Shown in pieces: positions 7,995 to 15,727 of a DNA stretch of 36,946 nucleotides. Both the position numbers and the translations under genes were made by a program. The first letter of the stretch is position 1, and the number at the start of each line of letters is the position of its first letter. The notes below the pieces were generated by a model, which was not told where the DNA came from, did not search any database, and was given only the letters and a program-made list of their open reading frames with translations. Origin of the DNA: DATAMF01 sp964472565 (GTDB taxonomy: Bacteria > Chloroflexota > Anaerolineae > Aggregatilineales > Aggregatilineaceae); assembly GCA_964472565.1 (NCBI GenBank), contig CAYYNB010000048.1, positions 1-36,946 on the forward strand. The letters run 5' to 3'.

Positions 7995-9521
7995 TTATTG
8001 GCTTGGGTCGGCATCAGCAAAGGCTGGATTTAAGCGCTGACGATCAAGACGGCGAGGCTGCCCTACGTCTGCCACAAGATGGTTAATGGGGCGGCCCAAC
8101 GGCGTGTTAAAAATCAGGACACCGGATGCGGCCAGCGCCATGAGAAACCAGTAGTACCGGATATATGAGAGATGCAAAAACAGCCCTGTAATCTGAAAGG
8201 TGAGGATGGAGGCCAAGAGGCCGATGAGGGTATAAAAAATGTCGGGCTGACTCGCTTTGAACCGGCGTGCGGTGCGCCACAATTGAATGATAGTAATCAG
8301 TACAATGCTAAGATAGCTGAGAAAACCCAGGATGCCGCCATCTGACAGTTGTTCAAGATACAGATTATGCCCCCGGCGATCCGTGGTCAGATTTTTGTAA
8401 CCAATCTCGGCGGATGCTTCCTGAATGTAATAGCGGGTTTGTCCCGGCCCGACACCTAAAACGGGATGATCCAGAAAAACATTGAAGGTGGCGAGGTTTT
8501 CAGTCGCCCTACCCCGGACTGATCCACCGGCATCGGCTAGATTTCCATTCGGCAAATTGAACGTGTCAAAGACGGTTGAAATACGGTAAACATAGTTGGG
8601 GACAAATACCATCACGGTGACAAACGCCACGCCCCCTATGATCAGAAGGTGCTTTAACCGTAACCCGCCCAGGGCAAACATGACAAAGATCATCAGGACG
8701 GCGGCAATTCCGGCCCCGCGTGAATAGGTGAGCAGGGTTCCCCCCAGAATAGGGATACACATGACTAAGGCGAGGATACGCAGCGCCGTTGAGCGCTCGG
8801 CGGAGAACCGGGAAATGGCTAATGGCAGCAAGACCACCATAAATTGGGCATAGAAGTTTTTGGAGCCGATTGGCCCCGCCACACGGCGTGTGCTGGCCTG
8901 GTTGCCCAGAATGTTCTCTTCTCCGACTTCGATTTCTGATTCTTTAACAATCGCCCAACCACCAAAATCGTTATCATAGGACCTGGTAAATTCCTGGTAC
9001 ATGGAGACACCCCCCATCAGCGATCCGGCAATCAGGATCGTCCAAATTGCTTTTCGGAGCACATCGGAGGTTCGTATCGTGTTGATGATAAGGAAATAGA
9101 GAATCATCCCCTCTAACGCAAAAGTGATCAACCATTCGATGGAGTGTCTGGAAACATCTGTAAATATGGCGGACAACAAGGCCAGCCCGAAATAGACCGC
9201 CATGAGAAAAAAGGGGATCGCGCCCACAAAATTTTCTTTGCGGTTAATCAGGTAATTGAACAGAGGGATGCCCAAAAGCAAAAAACTGCTTCCCGCTAGG
9301 GGCGCTGGTATTCCATTGCGGACAAATACAACGGCGACATTGGCGTAAAGCATAAAAATGGCAAACAGGGTTGCGACCTCAGGTGAGATAAACATCACCA
9401 CCATGAGGACACAAACCCCGATCAGGCCGAGCAGAATGGGCAAGCCGTAGGACATCAGCAACCATTCCTGAGCAAAAATAGCCAGAATGATAGCCATGAC
9501 TAGTGCGAGTTTGGGAACCAT
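7995..9521 (-). CDS. wzy: Wzy-like polysaccharide polymerase / O-antigen ligase family protein
   Basis: This is a 508-residue integral membrane protein with about a dozen hydrophobic segments and a large extracytoplasmic loop near the C-terminal third, as in the Wzy_C (O-antigen ligase/polymerase) family. Family-typical motifs are LLTYSRGAGIAAVLMIF, the loop sequence FLDHPVLGVGPGQTRYY and RGHNLYLEQLSDGGILGFL (the H-N-x-x-L signature). It should polymerise lipid-linked repeat units, or less likely ligate glycan to a lipid or protein. The start at 9521 (MVPKLAL) is chosen because GAAGGA lies 9 nt upstream; the longer frame to 9599 would overlap the methyltransferase gene and begins with a hydrophilic stretch unlike the family. 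Confidence 0.87.
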   Translation of the reverse strand: MVPKLALVMAIILAIFAQEWLLMSYGLPILLGLIGVCVLMVVMFISPEVATLFAIFMLYANVAVVFVRNGIPAPLAGSSFLLLGIPLFNYLINRKENFVGAIPFFLMAVYFGLALLSAIFTDVSRHSIEWLITFALEGMILYFLIINTIRTSDVLRKAIWTILIAGSLMGGVSMYQEFTRSYDNDFGGWAIVKESEIEVGEENILGNQASTRRVAGPIGSKNFYAQFMVVLLPLAISRFSAERSTALRILALVMCIPILGGTLLTYSRGAGIAAVLMIFVMFALGGLRLKHLLIIGGVAFVTVMVFVPNYVYRISTVFDTFNLPNGNLADAGGSVRGRATENLATFNVFLDHPVLGVGPGQTRYYIQEASAEIGYKNLTTDRRGHNLYLEQLSDGGILGFLSYLSIVLITIIQLWRTARRFKASQPDIFYTLIGLLASILTFQITGLFLHLSYIRYYWFLMALAASGVLIFNTPLGRPINHLVADVGQPRRLDRQRLNPAFADADPSQ

Positions 9522-9565
9522 AACTCTATCCTTCAAGTGTCCGAGATCGCCGGCAGATGGGCGGA

Positions 9566-10327
9566 CTACTTCACCATGGTTAAAACGACATACCGGCAAA
9601 AGCGCCGCAGGAATGGGAAGCGCCTTAACAATATCCCGTCCAGGCGACGCAGCGCGGTCAGTGGTCGTCTTCGCCTCAATCCCCGCTCCAACATGCTCAA
9701 GAACTGGATTTCGCGGTAGTTGAACACCTTGTAATTCTCGCCCCAGCGGTGAATAGCATCGTAGTTTAGCGGGCGATCTGCCCCACGGGGGTGTTTGTGG
9801 GGATAGGGAATATAAGCCCGGACAAACGACAACAGGGGATTAGTTCCCATTGGTTCGGAGAAGGCGGCTTTTCCACCGGATTTCAGCACGCGCAGAATTT
9901 CAGACGCGCCATATTCCGCATTCAGGTGGTGTAAAACCCCTTTTCCAAAAACAATGTCAAAACTTTCGCTGGGGAAGGGCAGTGTTTCGCCGGCTGCAAC
10001 GGCCAGATTGACTTGATCTGACATCGCGTTGAGGGCGACGCGCTGGCGGGTAACACCGACACTCTGCGGTGACAGGTCAAAAGCAGTCACATATGCGCCG
10101 CTCATAGCCAGCAGGGTCGTCAGTTGTCCCAACCCGCAGCCAATCTCAAGAACCTGTTTGCCAGCCAACGGAGCCAAAAAATCTGCAATTCCAGTCATCG
10201 TGGAGGCGCGAGATGCATAGTCTATAAAATCACGATAAGGGCCGATATTGGCGATGTCTGTTGTCTGCCGGGCGATATCATCCCATTTGTTTTTTTCAAT
10301 GCGATAAACTTCATTTTGGAAAGACAT
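9566..10327 (-). CDS. Class I SAM-dependent methyltransferase
   Basis: This is a 253-residue methyltransferase of the Methyltransf_11/25 type. Motif I is VLEIGCGLGQLTTLLA (59-74), motif II region is TAFDLSPQSV, motif IV is SFDIVFGKGVLHHL and the post-motif is EILRVLKSGGKAAFSEP. It therefore looks catalytically competent, unlike the two methyltransferase-like proteins elsewhere in the locus. It may methylate a sugar, glycan or lipid carrier product. The start at 10327 (MSFQNE) is preferred because GGAGA sits about 8 nt upstream; the longer frame to 10456 runs into the intergenic region and the glycosyltransferase gene with a non-conserved N-terminus. Arg-rich C-terminus (RRRRPL, RRFPFLRR) may aid membrane contact. 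Confidence 0.9.
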   Translation of the reverse strand: MSFQNEVYRIEKNKWDDIARQTTDIANIGPYRDFIDYASRASTMTGIADFLAPLAGKQVLEIGCGLGQLTTLLAMSGAYVTAFDLSPQSVGVTRQRVALNAMSDQVNLAVAAGETLPFPSESFDIVFGKGVLHHLNAEYGASEILRVLKSGGKAAFSEPMGTNPLLSFVRAYIPYPHKHPRGADRPLNYDAIHRWGENYKVFNYREIQFLSMLERGLRRRRPLTALRRLDGILLRRFPFLRRFCRYVVLTMVK

Positions 10328-10370
10328 TTTGAAAATCTCCGTAGTCACGCTATCACAGCGGACGGCAAGT

Positions 10371-11534
10371 CTAGGCAGCCTCGCGGCGCTGCGTTTGCCA
10401 GCTTGTGATCCGGTGCCCCCGAATGACATTCCAGGTTGCCATTGCTGCCGCAACATAAATCATGCAGAAATAAAATGGCAGGATAAAGAGCTTTAACTGG
10501 CCTACTTTTGTCCGGGCGAAGGCCAGTCCTATGCCAGCACACCCATAAAACAACACCTGGGCCAGCAGTGTGACTTTATAAAACAGCCCGTGTTCCCAGA
10601 GCAGAGGGTTGACCAGCAGCAAAACCACGAAAGGGATATACATCAAGCGCCGCAGCACTTTGTGCGAAAACAGTTGGAATGCGTAAAAGCCGTAATGAAA
10701 TGGATTGAGAAGTTCGCGCATCACAAGAACGCCCTGCAAACCTCTGGTCATGATGCGGACTTTGCGTCCGAATTCGACCTCGTTGGACTTGGCTACGGGT
10801 TCATAGGCAATCGCATCGGGGGCAAAGACTAACCTGTAACCTTGAGCAATAACGCGCGTGGATGTCACAAAATCATCGGTTACACCCTGGGGAACGGGCT
10901 GGAAAAGTGAGCGACGGATCGCATAGATCGCGCCTGTCGCTGAAATAACACTACCGGCCTGAGTCTGGAGCGTTTTGATCTTGCGGTCATAGTTCCAGTA
11001 GCTGCGTTCACCATCACCACTCAACACATCAGCGTCGTGTGCCACGTAACACTGATTTCCCGCTACGCCGCCTACCGTCGGATCGGCAAAGGGGCGAACC
11101 AGGGCGCGAATTGCAGCGGGTGCATAGAGGCTATTGGCATCTGAAAACACCAAAATTTCTCCACTTGAGGCTGCTACTGCGGCATTGAGTGTACCCGCTT
11201 TGCCCTGCCGAGGGAGATTCAGCAACTTAACACGCTGCCCGGCATATTGCGAAACGATTTTTACCGTATCATCGTCTGAACCGTCGGATGCGATAATCAC
11301 CTCGAATTTATCATCGGGATAATTCAGAGATAGAATGTTGTCTATTTTGTGGCTAATTCCAGCCGCTTCGTTATAGGCAGCGATGATCATGCTGACAGAC
11401 GGCTCAATATCAGCCGAATGGTAGTGTCGCCTGACAAGCCGACCACGCACAAACAACAGCCCTGGGAAAAGGACATACGTGTAGATAATCAGCGCAACAG
11501 CGATCCAGAAGAACCAGAAGAACCAGAAACCCAT
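10371..11534 (-). CDS. Membrane glycosyltransferase, family 2
   Basis: This is a 387-residue processive-type GT2. An N-terminal membrane helix (4-28) is followed by a GT-A domain with SMIIAAYNE (48-56), the UDP-binding ASDGSDDDT (82-90), the DxD-like FSDANS (130-135), VTDDF (218-222) and a KVRIMTRGLQG segment where related synthases carry QxxRW. At least three C-terminal helices (about 295-375) complete the membrane part. The fold resembles hyaluronan, poly-GlcNAc and cellulose synthase-like enzymes, but with a Wzx/Wzy pair present it more likely adds a sugar to a repeat unit. The start codon overlaps the stop of the upstream GT4 gene by one base (TAATG), indicating translational coupling. 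Confidence 0.88.
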   Translation of the reverse strand: MGFWFFWFFWIAVALIIYTYVLFPGLLFVRGRLVRRHYHSADIEPSVSMIIAAYNEAAGISHKIDNILSLNYPDDKFEVIIASDGSDDDTVKIVSQYAGQRVKLLNLPRQGKAGTLNAAVAASSGEILVFSDANSLYAPAAIRALVRPFADPTVGGVAGNQCYVAHDADVLSGDGERSYWNYDRKIKTLQTQAGSVISATGAIYAIRRSLFQPVPQGVTDDFVTSTRVIAQGYRLVFAPDAIAYEPVAKSNEVEFGRKVRIMTRGLQGVLVMRELLNPFHYGFYAFQLFSHKVLRRLMYIPFVVLLLVNPLLWEHGLFYKVTLLAQVLFYGCAGIGLAFARTKVGQLKLFILPFYFCMIYVAAAMATWNVIRGHRITSWQTQRREAA

Positions 11535-12799
11535 TATGCTCTCCCCCTGCTAAAGTGCTGGCAAAGCACCGCCGCGTTGACATCCATATCGAATTCACGA
11601 AGGATTTTCTCGCGCCCGGCATCTCCAAGTTTTTGCCGGAGCGCCGAGTCACGCTGTAAACGTTCCACCGCATGGGCAATAGCGGTTGGTTCACCCGGTG
11701 TCACAAGCAGGCCGCTGACTTCGTGTTCAACCAGTTCCGGTATGCCCGACAGTTGACTGGCAACCACCGCCACGCCACTTGCCATTGCCTCGATCAGCAC
11801 AACCGGTATGCCCTCCCGGCGGTTATCACGCGAAGGCACGCTGGGGGCGACCAACACATCTGCTTCGCGGAGAAACGCGATCACTTCCTGGCGCGTTTTT
11901 TGACCGTGAAATTTGACCTGTTCACCCAAGCCAGCTTCAGCGACCTGCATTGTCAGGGCATCTCGATCTGGCCCGTCGCCTACGAAGTGGCATGTAAAAT
12001 CGATCCCTCTCGTTTTCAGGATTTGGCAGGCCTCGATCAGATAGGTCTGGCCTTTGACTTCATGCAGCGTGCCGATACAACAGATGGTGAAGGGCTGGGA
12101 AGACGGCGAACGGGGCTGAAAAACCTGAGTGTCCACCCCACAACGAATAACCTGAACCTTATGATGAGCCGACTCACCGCATACATCCACAAATATCTGC
12201 TTGTTAAAATGCGAAATCGTCACTACAAAAGCAGCTTCAGCCGTCTTCTCACACAACATATGCCTATCACGATGGAGATCGGAACCATGCGCGGTAAAAC
12301 TATAGGGAATTCCAGTCAGGCGGTGAATCACAAACGCAGCAGCAGCCGGATGGCTGGCAAAGTGGGCGTGAATATGCGTGATCTCGTCCCGATCCATCAT
12401 CTGCGCGAAACGCACCGTTTTAGGGAAAAAGACCAGCGCGCCCGCAAAATAGCGCAGGCTGCCCCAGTTCGCGCGCAGCATATCCCACAGGGTTTTGAGA
12501 TAGATTCGCGGTTTTTTTCGTAAGAAACTGAGTTGGGCCAACAAAACAGACCATGAAAAAAGAGGTTGAAAATGGGCGTCTGACACCAGCGGCCTGGCTT
12601 CGGGATGCATCGTCGTGGTATGTTCGCGTTGCAGCGGGTAGAGTTCCACCTGCAAACCTTGATCCATCACTGCCAGAATTTCGTACAGAATAAATGTCTC
12701 GGTCAGCTTGGGAAAGCGTGACATCATGTAAGCCACTTTAGGTTGGCCTGCGGTGGAATCAGATGTTTGCTGCTGGAGTACAGGTTCCGCTAAAACCAT
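11534..12799 (-). CDS. Glycosyltransferase, family 4
   Basis: This is a 421-residue GT-B glycosyltransferase. The N-terminal acceptor domain begins around KVAYMMSRFPKLTETFIL and contains HIHAHFASHPA and PYSFTAHGSDLH; the C-terminal donor domain starts near FTICCIGTLHEVKGQTYLI and has the family signature EGIPVVLIEAMASGVAVV and GIPELVEHEVSGLLV. It should be a retaining transferase using a nucleotide sugar on the cytoplasmic face. The motif SRFPKLTETFILYEI is common in EPS-locus GT4 enzymes related to the colanic acid WcaL/AmsK group. Its stop overlaps the GT2 start. Specific sugar not predictable. Confidence 0.92.
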   Translation of the reverse strand: MVLAEPVLQQQTSDSTAGQPKVAYMMSRFPKLTETFILYEILAVMDQGLQVELYPLQREHTTTMHPEARPLVSDAHFQPLFSWSVLLAQLSFLRKKPRIYLKTLWDMLRANWGSLRYFAGALVFFPKTVRFAQMMDRDEITHIHAHFASHPAAAAFVIHRLTGIPYSFTAHGSDLHRDRHMLCEKTAEAAFVVTISHFNKQIFVDVCGESAHHKVQVIRCGVDTQVFQPRSPSSQPFTICCIGTLHEVKGQTYLIEACQILKTRGIDFTCHFVGDGPDRDALTMQVAEAGLGEQVKFHGQKTRQEVIAFLREADVLVAPSVPSRDNRREGIPVVLIEAMASGVAVVASQLSGIPELVEHEVSGLLVTPGEPTAIAHAVERLQRDSALRQKLGDAGREKILREFDMDVNAAVLCQHFSRGRA

Positions 12800-12810
12800 G
12801 ATCTACCTCG

Positions 12811-14061
12811 CTAGTGATGGCTATGGCGATCCGCATAAAACTGCCAGATGAGAGCGATGGCGTTCCGACGTAGCTGTTCGATTCCGGTGGTCGTATCCAG
12901 GACTGAAGCCTGGGGCAAACTGGCCTGAAGTTTCAGATACGACTGCCGCTGGCGCTCAAGCAGGGGGACCGTATGCTCACCTTTGCGCGCAAACAGCGTT
13001 TCGGCGGGAGCATCCAATATCAGCACCAGATCGGGCGAAGGGCAGGCATGCGCCAAAAGCCAGCGCCGCAGCTTTTTGGGCCATGAGAGTTTTTTGGATA
13101 ATGAAAGACGGCTGTCATAAGGATAGCGATCAAAGATAACCAGATTGCCGCGTGCCTGAAGCAGGCGGGCCGATAAATAACGCTGCCACTGGGTGAGCAG
13201 AAGTTGGATAAAACCCAATCCGGGCAGATGGCTGGCACGGGACTGTTCAGTTTTCTTCTGATACAGGCCCATATATACCTGACGCGCGGGAAAATAGGAG
13301 GTCGCTTGAATGGACTGAGCTAACGTCGATTTTCCGGCTCCATCAGGCCCCAATAGCGCTACCGTGGGCACGGTAGGCCGCAGCAAAGCCCCATATTTAT
13401 TGAACTGACGCAGCGCTTTGCTGCGAAACGTGCGAATTCGAACACCGAATGGATCACGTCGCATCAGATGGGCGATCACAGCGGGGCGGTTAAGCCGCAG
13501 GTCTGACCAATTCCCGCTTTCAACCTGTTCCGCGATCTGCTTCCACCTTACATCCGGCAACCAGTATTTAGCCAACTGCTCCGTCATATAGTCTTCATTT
13601 GTGATCTGGTGACAGAGGGTTTGAAGACGCGCCTGCCGGTGCGGTTCGAAGTCCGGCTTATCCAGCAGACAGTGCAAAAGCAGGGTGATAAATTCGGTTT
13701 CGGGTGAAGGAATATAGGTCGGGCCGCTGGACTGCCGGGTGCGAATGCAGTCTTCAGCCAGGTCGGTGGGGAGATTTTTTACCGGACGGCCATACGCTAT
13801 CTCAGTCACAACATCCAACTTGAGCCAACAGTCTGAGGACGGGTCATAGTTGATGAAAAAATGGTGTGGCGCATAACCGCGATCCGGCATCCGCGCAAAA
13901 CCAAGCCGCTGGAGCAGATGGCGAAGTTCGGCGAATTGACCAGCCCGCACGAGTAGATCGACTTCGCCACCTTCAGCAAGTTCGTCCAACCGATCAGCAT
14001 CGCGCAGCAGACAGTAGGCGATACCTGCCAGTTCCAGTTCAGCGAATAACTGGGTATGCAT
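12811..14061 (-). CDS. Nucleotidyltransferase-like / thymidylate-kinase-like fusion
   Basis: This is a 416-residue two-domain protein. The N-terminal 150 residues resemble the uncharacterised NTP_transf_5 nucleotidyltransferase-like family: AGIAYCLLRDADRLDELAEG, GGEVDLLV (31-38) and WLKLDVVTEIAYG. The C-terminal part (232-410) is a P-loop kinase of the thymidylate-kinase fold: VALLGPDGAGKST (234-246), VYMG (262-265), FDRYPYDSRL (310-319) and the lid LDAPAETLFARKGEHT (349-364). The lid and YMG motif are shared with the kinase at 21978. The gene is 11 nt from the GT4 gene and overlaps nothing if started at 14061. The longer frame to 14100 would overlap the upstream gene; the family normally begins just before the AGIxYCLLR segment. 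In a cell with a housekeeping Tmk, an EPS-linked kinase probably acts on another (sugar or nucleotide) substrate. Confidence 0.82.
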   Translation of the reverse strand: MHTQLFAELELAGIAYCLLRDADRLDELAEGGEVDLLVRAGQFAELRHLLQRLGFARMPDRGYAPHHFFINYDPSSDCWLKLDVVTEIAYGRPVKNLPTDLAEDCIRTRQSSGPTYIPSPETEFITLLLHCLLDKPDFEPHRQARLQTLCHQITNEDYMTEQLAKYWLPDVRWKQIAEQVESGNWSDLRLNRPAVIAHLMRRDPFGVRIRTFRSKALRQFNKYGALLRPTVPTVALLGPDGAGKSTLAQSIQATSYFPARQVYMGLYQKKTEQSRASHLPGLGFIQLLLTQWQRYLSARLLQARGNLVIFDRYPYDSRLSLSKKLSWPKKLRRWLLAHACPSPDLVLILDAPAETLFARKGEHTVPLLERQRQSYLKLQASLPQASVLDTTTGIEQLRRNAIALIWQFYADRHSHH

Positions 14062-14071
14062 AGGAAGCGTT

Positions 14072-15700
14072 TTATCTCCCACCCTCTTGGAACACCCCAT
14101 GATTATCCGAACTGATGGACAATGCCTTTCTGGGTGCCTTTCCGGTAGTTTTCACTTTACGACCTGAGAAAATACCCGTTCGCTTAAAAACAGGTTTTGC
14201 CAGCAGCAGGCCCTTTACATGGCCGCCGACACCTTGCAGATCATCAATGGCTTCTTGAATCTGATGCCGTTTGCTAACTCCACTAACCGCCACAAGCACT
14301 ACCGCATCAACATACGGGGCAAGGGTTAAGCCATCGGCATACATAGACAGGGAAGGCGTGATAAAAACGACCATATCCGCCATGTGGGGAAGGCGTTCAA
14401 TCAGGTTTTGCACAACCGGTGAAGATAATGTTCCAGCGGATGCGCCTGTTTTCTGAATTGCAGGCAAAAGACTTAAACCGGGAATGTCAGCGATGGAGGC
14501 AATCGCTTCTGATAGGTTTCCCTGATGGAGATCGCTAATGGGTGTTTGTCCGCTCAGTCCAAAGATTTGACTGGCAACAGGATGGCGTCTGTCGGCATCG
14601 ACCAGTATCACACTGGTGCCAAGCTGGGCGAATGCAGCCGCAAGATTAGCGGCAATCTCACCGGTATCTTCCGTATCCTGTAGACCAACGATCAGGACAG
14701 AACGTAGATTTTGGCTGGAGTCTAAAAAACGAAGTTTCGTGCTCAGCCGCCAGTACGTTTCAACCAGCGGAGATACAGGCTGTTTGTTTACAATAAGCCG
14801 CTTACCCGCTGAACCATTCGGCTGTTTGTGGGTGTTTAGATTGACCAGGACAGGCACATCTGCCGACAGCCTGATGTCGTCAAAAATCCGGATCGTGTCA
14901 TCAAAGTACTCAAAAGCAAACATAATCACAGCAGCGAAGATCAGACCCGCAATGACCCCAAACAGCGTCTTAAGCGGAATCTCCCGGTCAATCGCTGATC
15001 CCTGTGTGGCGGGGTCGATGAGCAGAATCTGGTTATTAGGCGTATCCTGCAAGGCGGTCAAGAGCGAAAGGAGCAGACTTTCCTCTTCCAGCAATTGTGA
15101 GCGCTCATTGGAAATCTGATCAGAAATGACAGTCCGTTCATCGAGCGTCGTGGTAAATTTCAGGTTTGTCTCAAGCAGATCGATAGTTGTCTGACTCTCA
15201 GCTATCATCTGTTCTATACGTGCAATCTGAGTCCGAATCTCTTCCGCCGTATCAGTTTCCGCAAGCTGGGCCGGACTCTGGTTCACCAGACGGTTGGCAA
15301 TCGCGTTCACAACGGTAACAGCCCGATCCGGATCACGATCTCTAAACTGAAGGGTCAGGATAGCAGTGGAGCTATTCAGCGAAACTTCAAGCTGGTTTTC
15401 AAGCTGATTGAGGTCCAGATCAATAGGCTGAAGATCGTTGAGGACCTCTTCCAGAAATGGGCGTGTAGTCGGTATTTCACCGTATGTTTCCAAGAGTTGT
15501 GCGGCAGTCCGTATATCATCCATCTCCACGCTGGGGCTGCTGGTTGCTACGCCAACAGACAACCGCGCGTGGGCTGTATAGTAAACAGGCTGCCGTTGAC
15601 TGACGAAGTAACTGACCGCGCCGGTGAATATGGTGGCTACTATGAAAAGCCATAACCAACGGCGAAGTACCACTACATAATGCCGGAAACTAGTAGGCAT
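14072..15700 (-). CDS. Wzz-type chain-length protein with degenerate BY-kinase domain
   Basis: This 542-residue protein has the layout of a polysaccharide co-polymerase fused to a BY-kinase. TM1 is at about 12-33, a coiled-coil-rich extracytoplasmic part with helices around 150-215 follows, TM2 is at about 245-265, and a cytoplasmic P-loop ATPase-like domain spans 315-500. The Walker A loop has lost its GKS/T: VGLQDTEDTGEIAANLA stands where relatives have GPGEGKST. The A' motif VILVDADRRHP remains, and the Walker B position reads MVVFITPS instead of xxIDTPP. The C-terminus has no tyrosine cluster. It is therefore probably an ATP-independent chain-length regulator. GGAGA before ATG 15700 decides the start; a further ATG at 15712 has no ribosome site. 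Confidence 0.85.
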   Translation of the reverse strand: MPTSFRHYVVVLRRWLWLFIVATIFTGAVSYFVSQRQPVYYTAHARLSVGVATSSPSVEMDDIRTAAQLLETYGEIPTTRPFLEEVLNDLQPIDLDLNQLENQLEVSLNSSTAILTLQFRDRDPDRAVTVVNAIANRLVNQSPAQLAETDTAEEIRTQIARIEQMIAESQTTIDLLETNLKFTTTLDERTVISDQISNERSQLLEEESLLLSLLTALQDTPNNQILLIDPATQGSAIDREIPLKTLFGVIAGLIFAAVIMFAFEYFDDTIRIFDDIRLSADVPVLVNLNTHKQPNGSAGKRLIVNKQPVSPLVETYWRLSTKLRFLDSSQNLRSVLIVGLQDTEDTGEIAANLAAAFAQLGTSVILVDADRRHPVASQIFGLSGQTPISDLHQGNLSEAIASIADIPGLSLLPAIQKTGASAGTLSSPVVQNLIERLPHMADMVVFITPSLSMYADGLTLAPYVDAVVLVAVSGVSKRHQIQEAIDDLQGVGGHVKGLLLAKPVFKRTGIFSGRKVKTTGKAPRKALSISSDNHGVFQEGGR

Positions 15701-15727
15701 TCTTCTCTCCATTACAAGCCGAGCTGT

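Noticed and set aside
9522..9599. Longer N-terminus for the Wzy-like protein
   Set aside because: It would overlap the methyltransferase gene, and a good ribosome site precedes ATG 9521.
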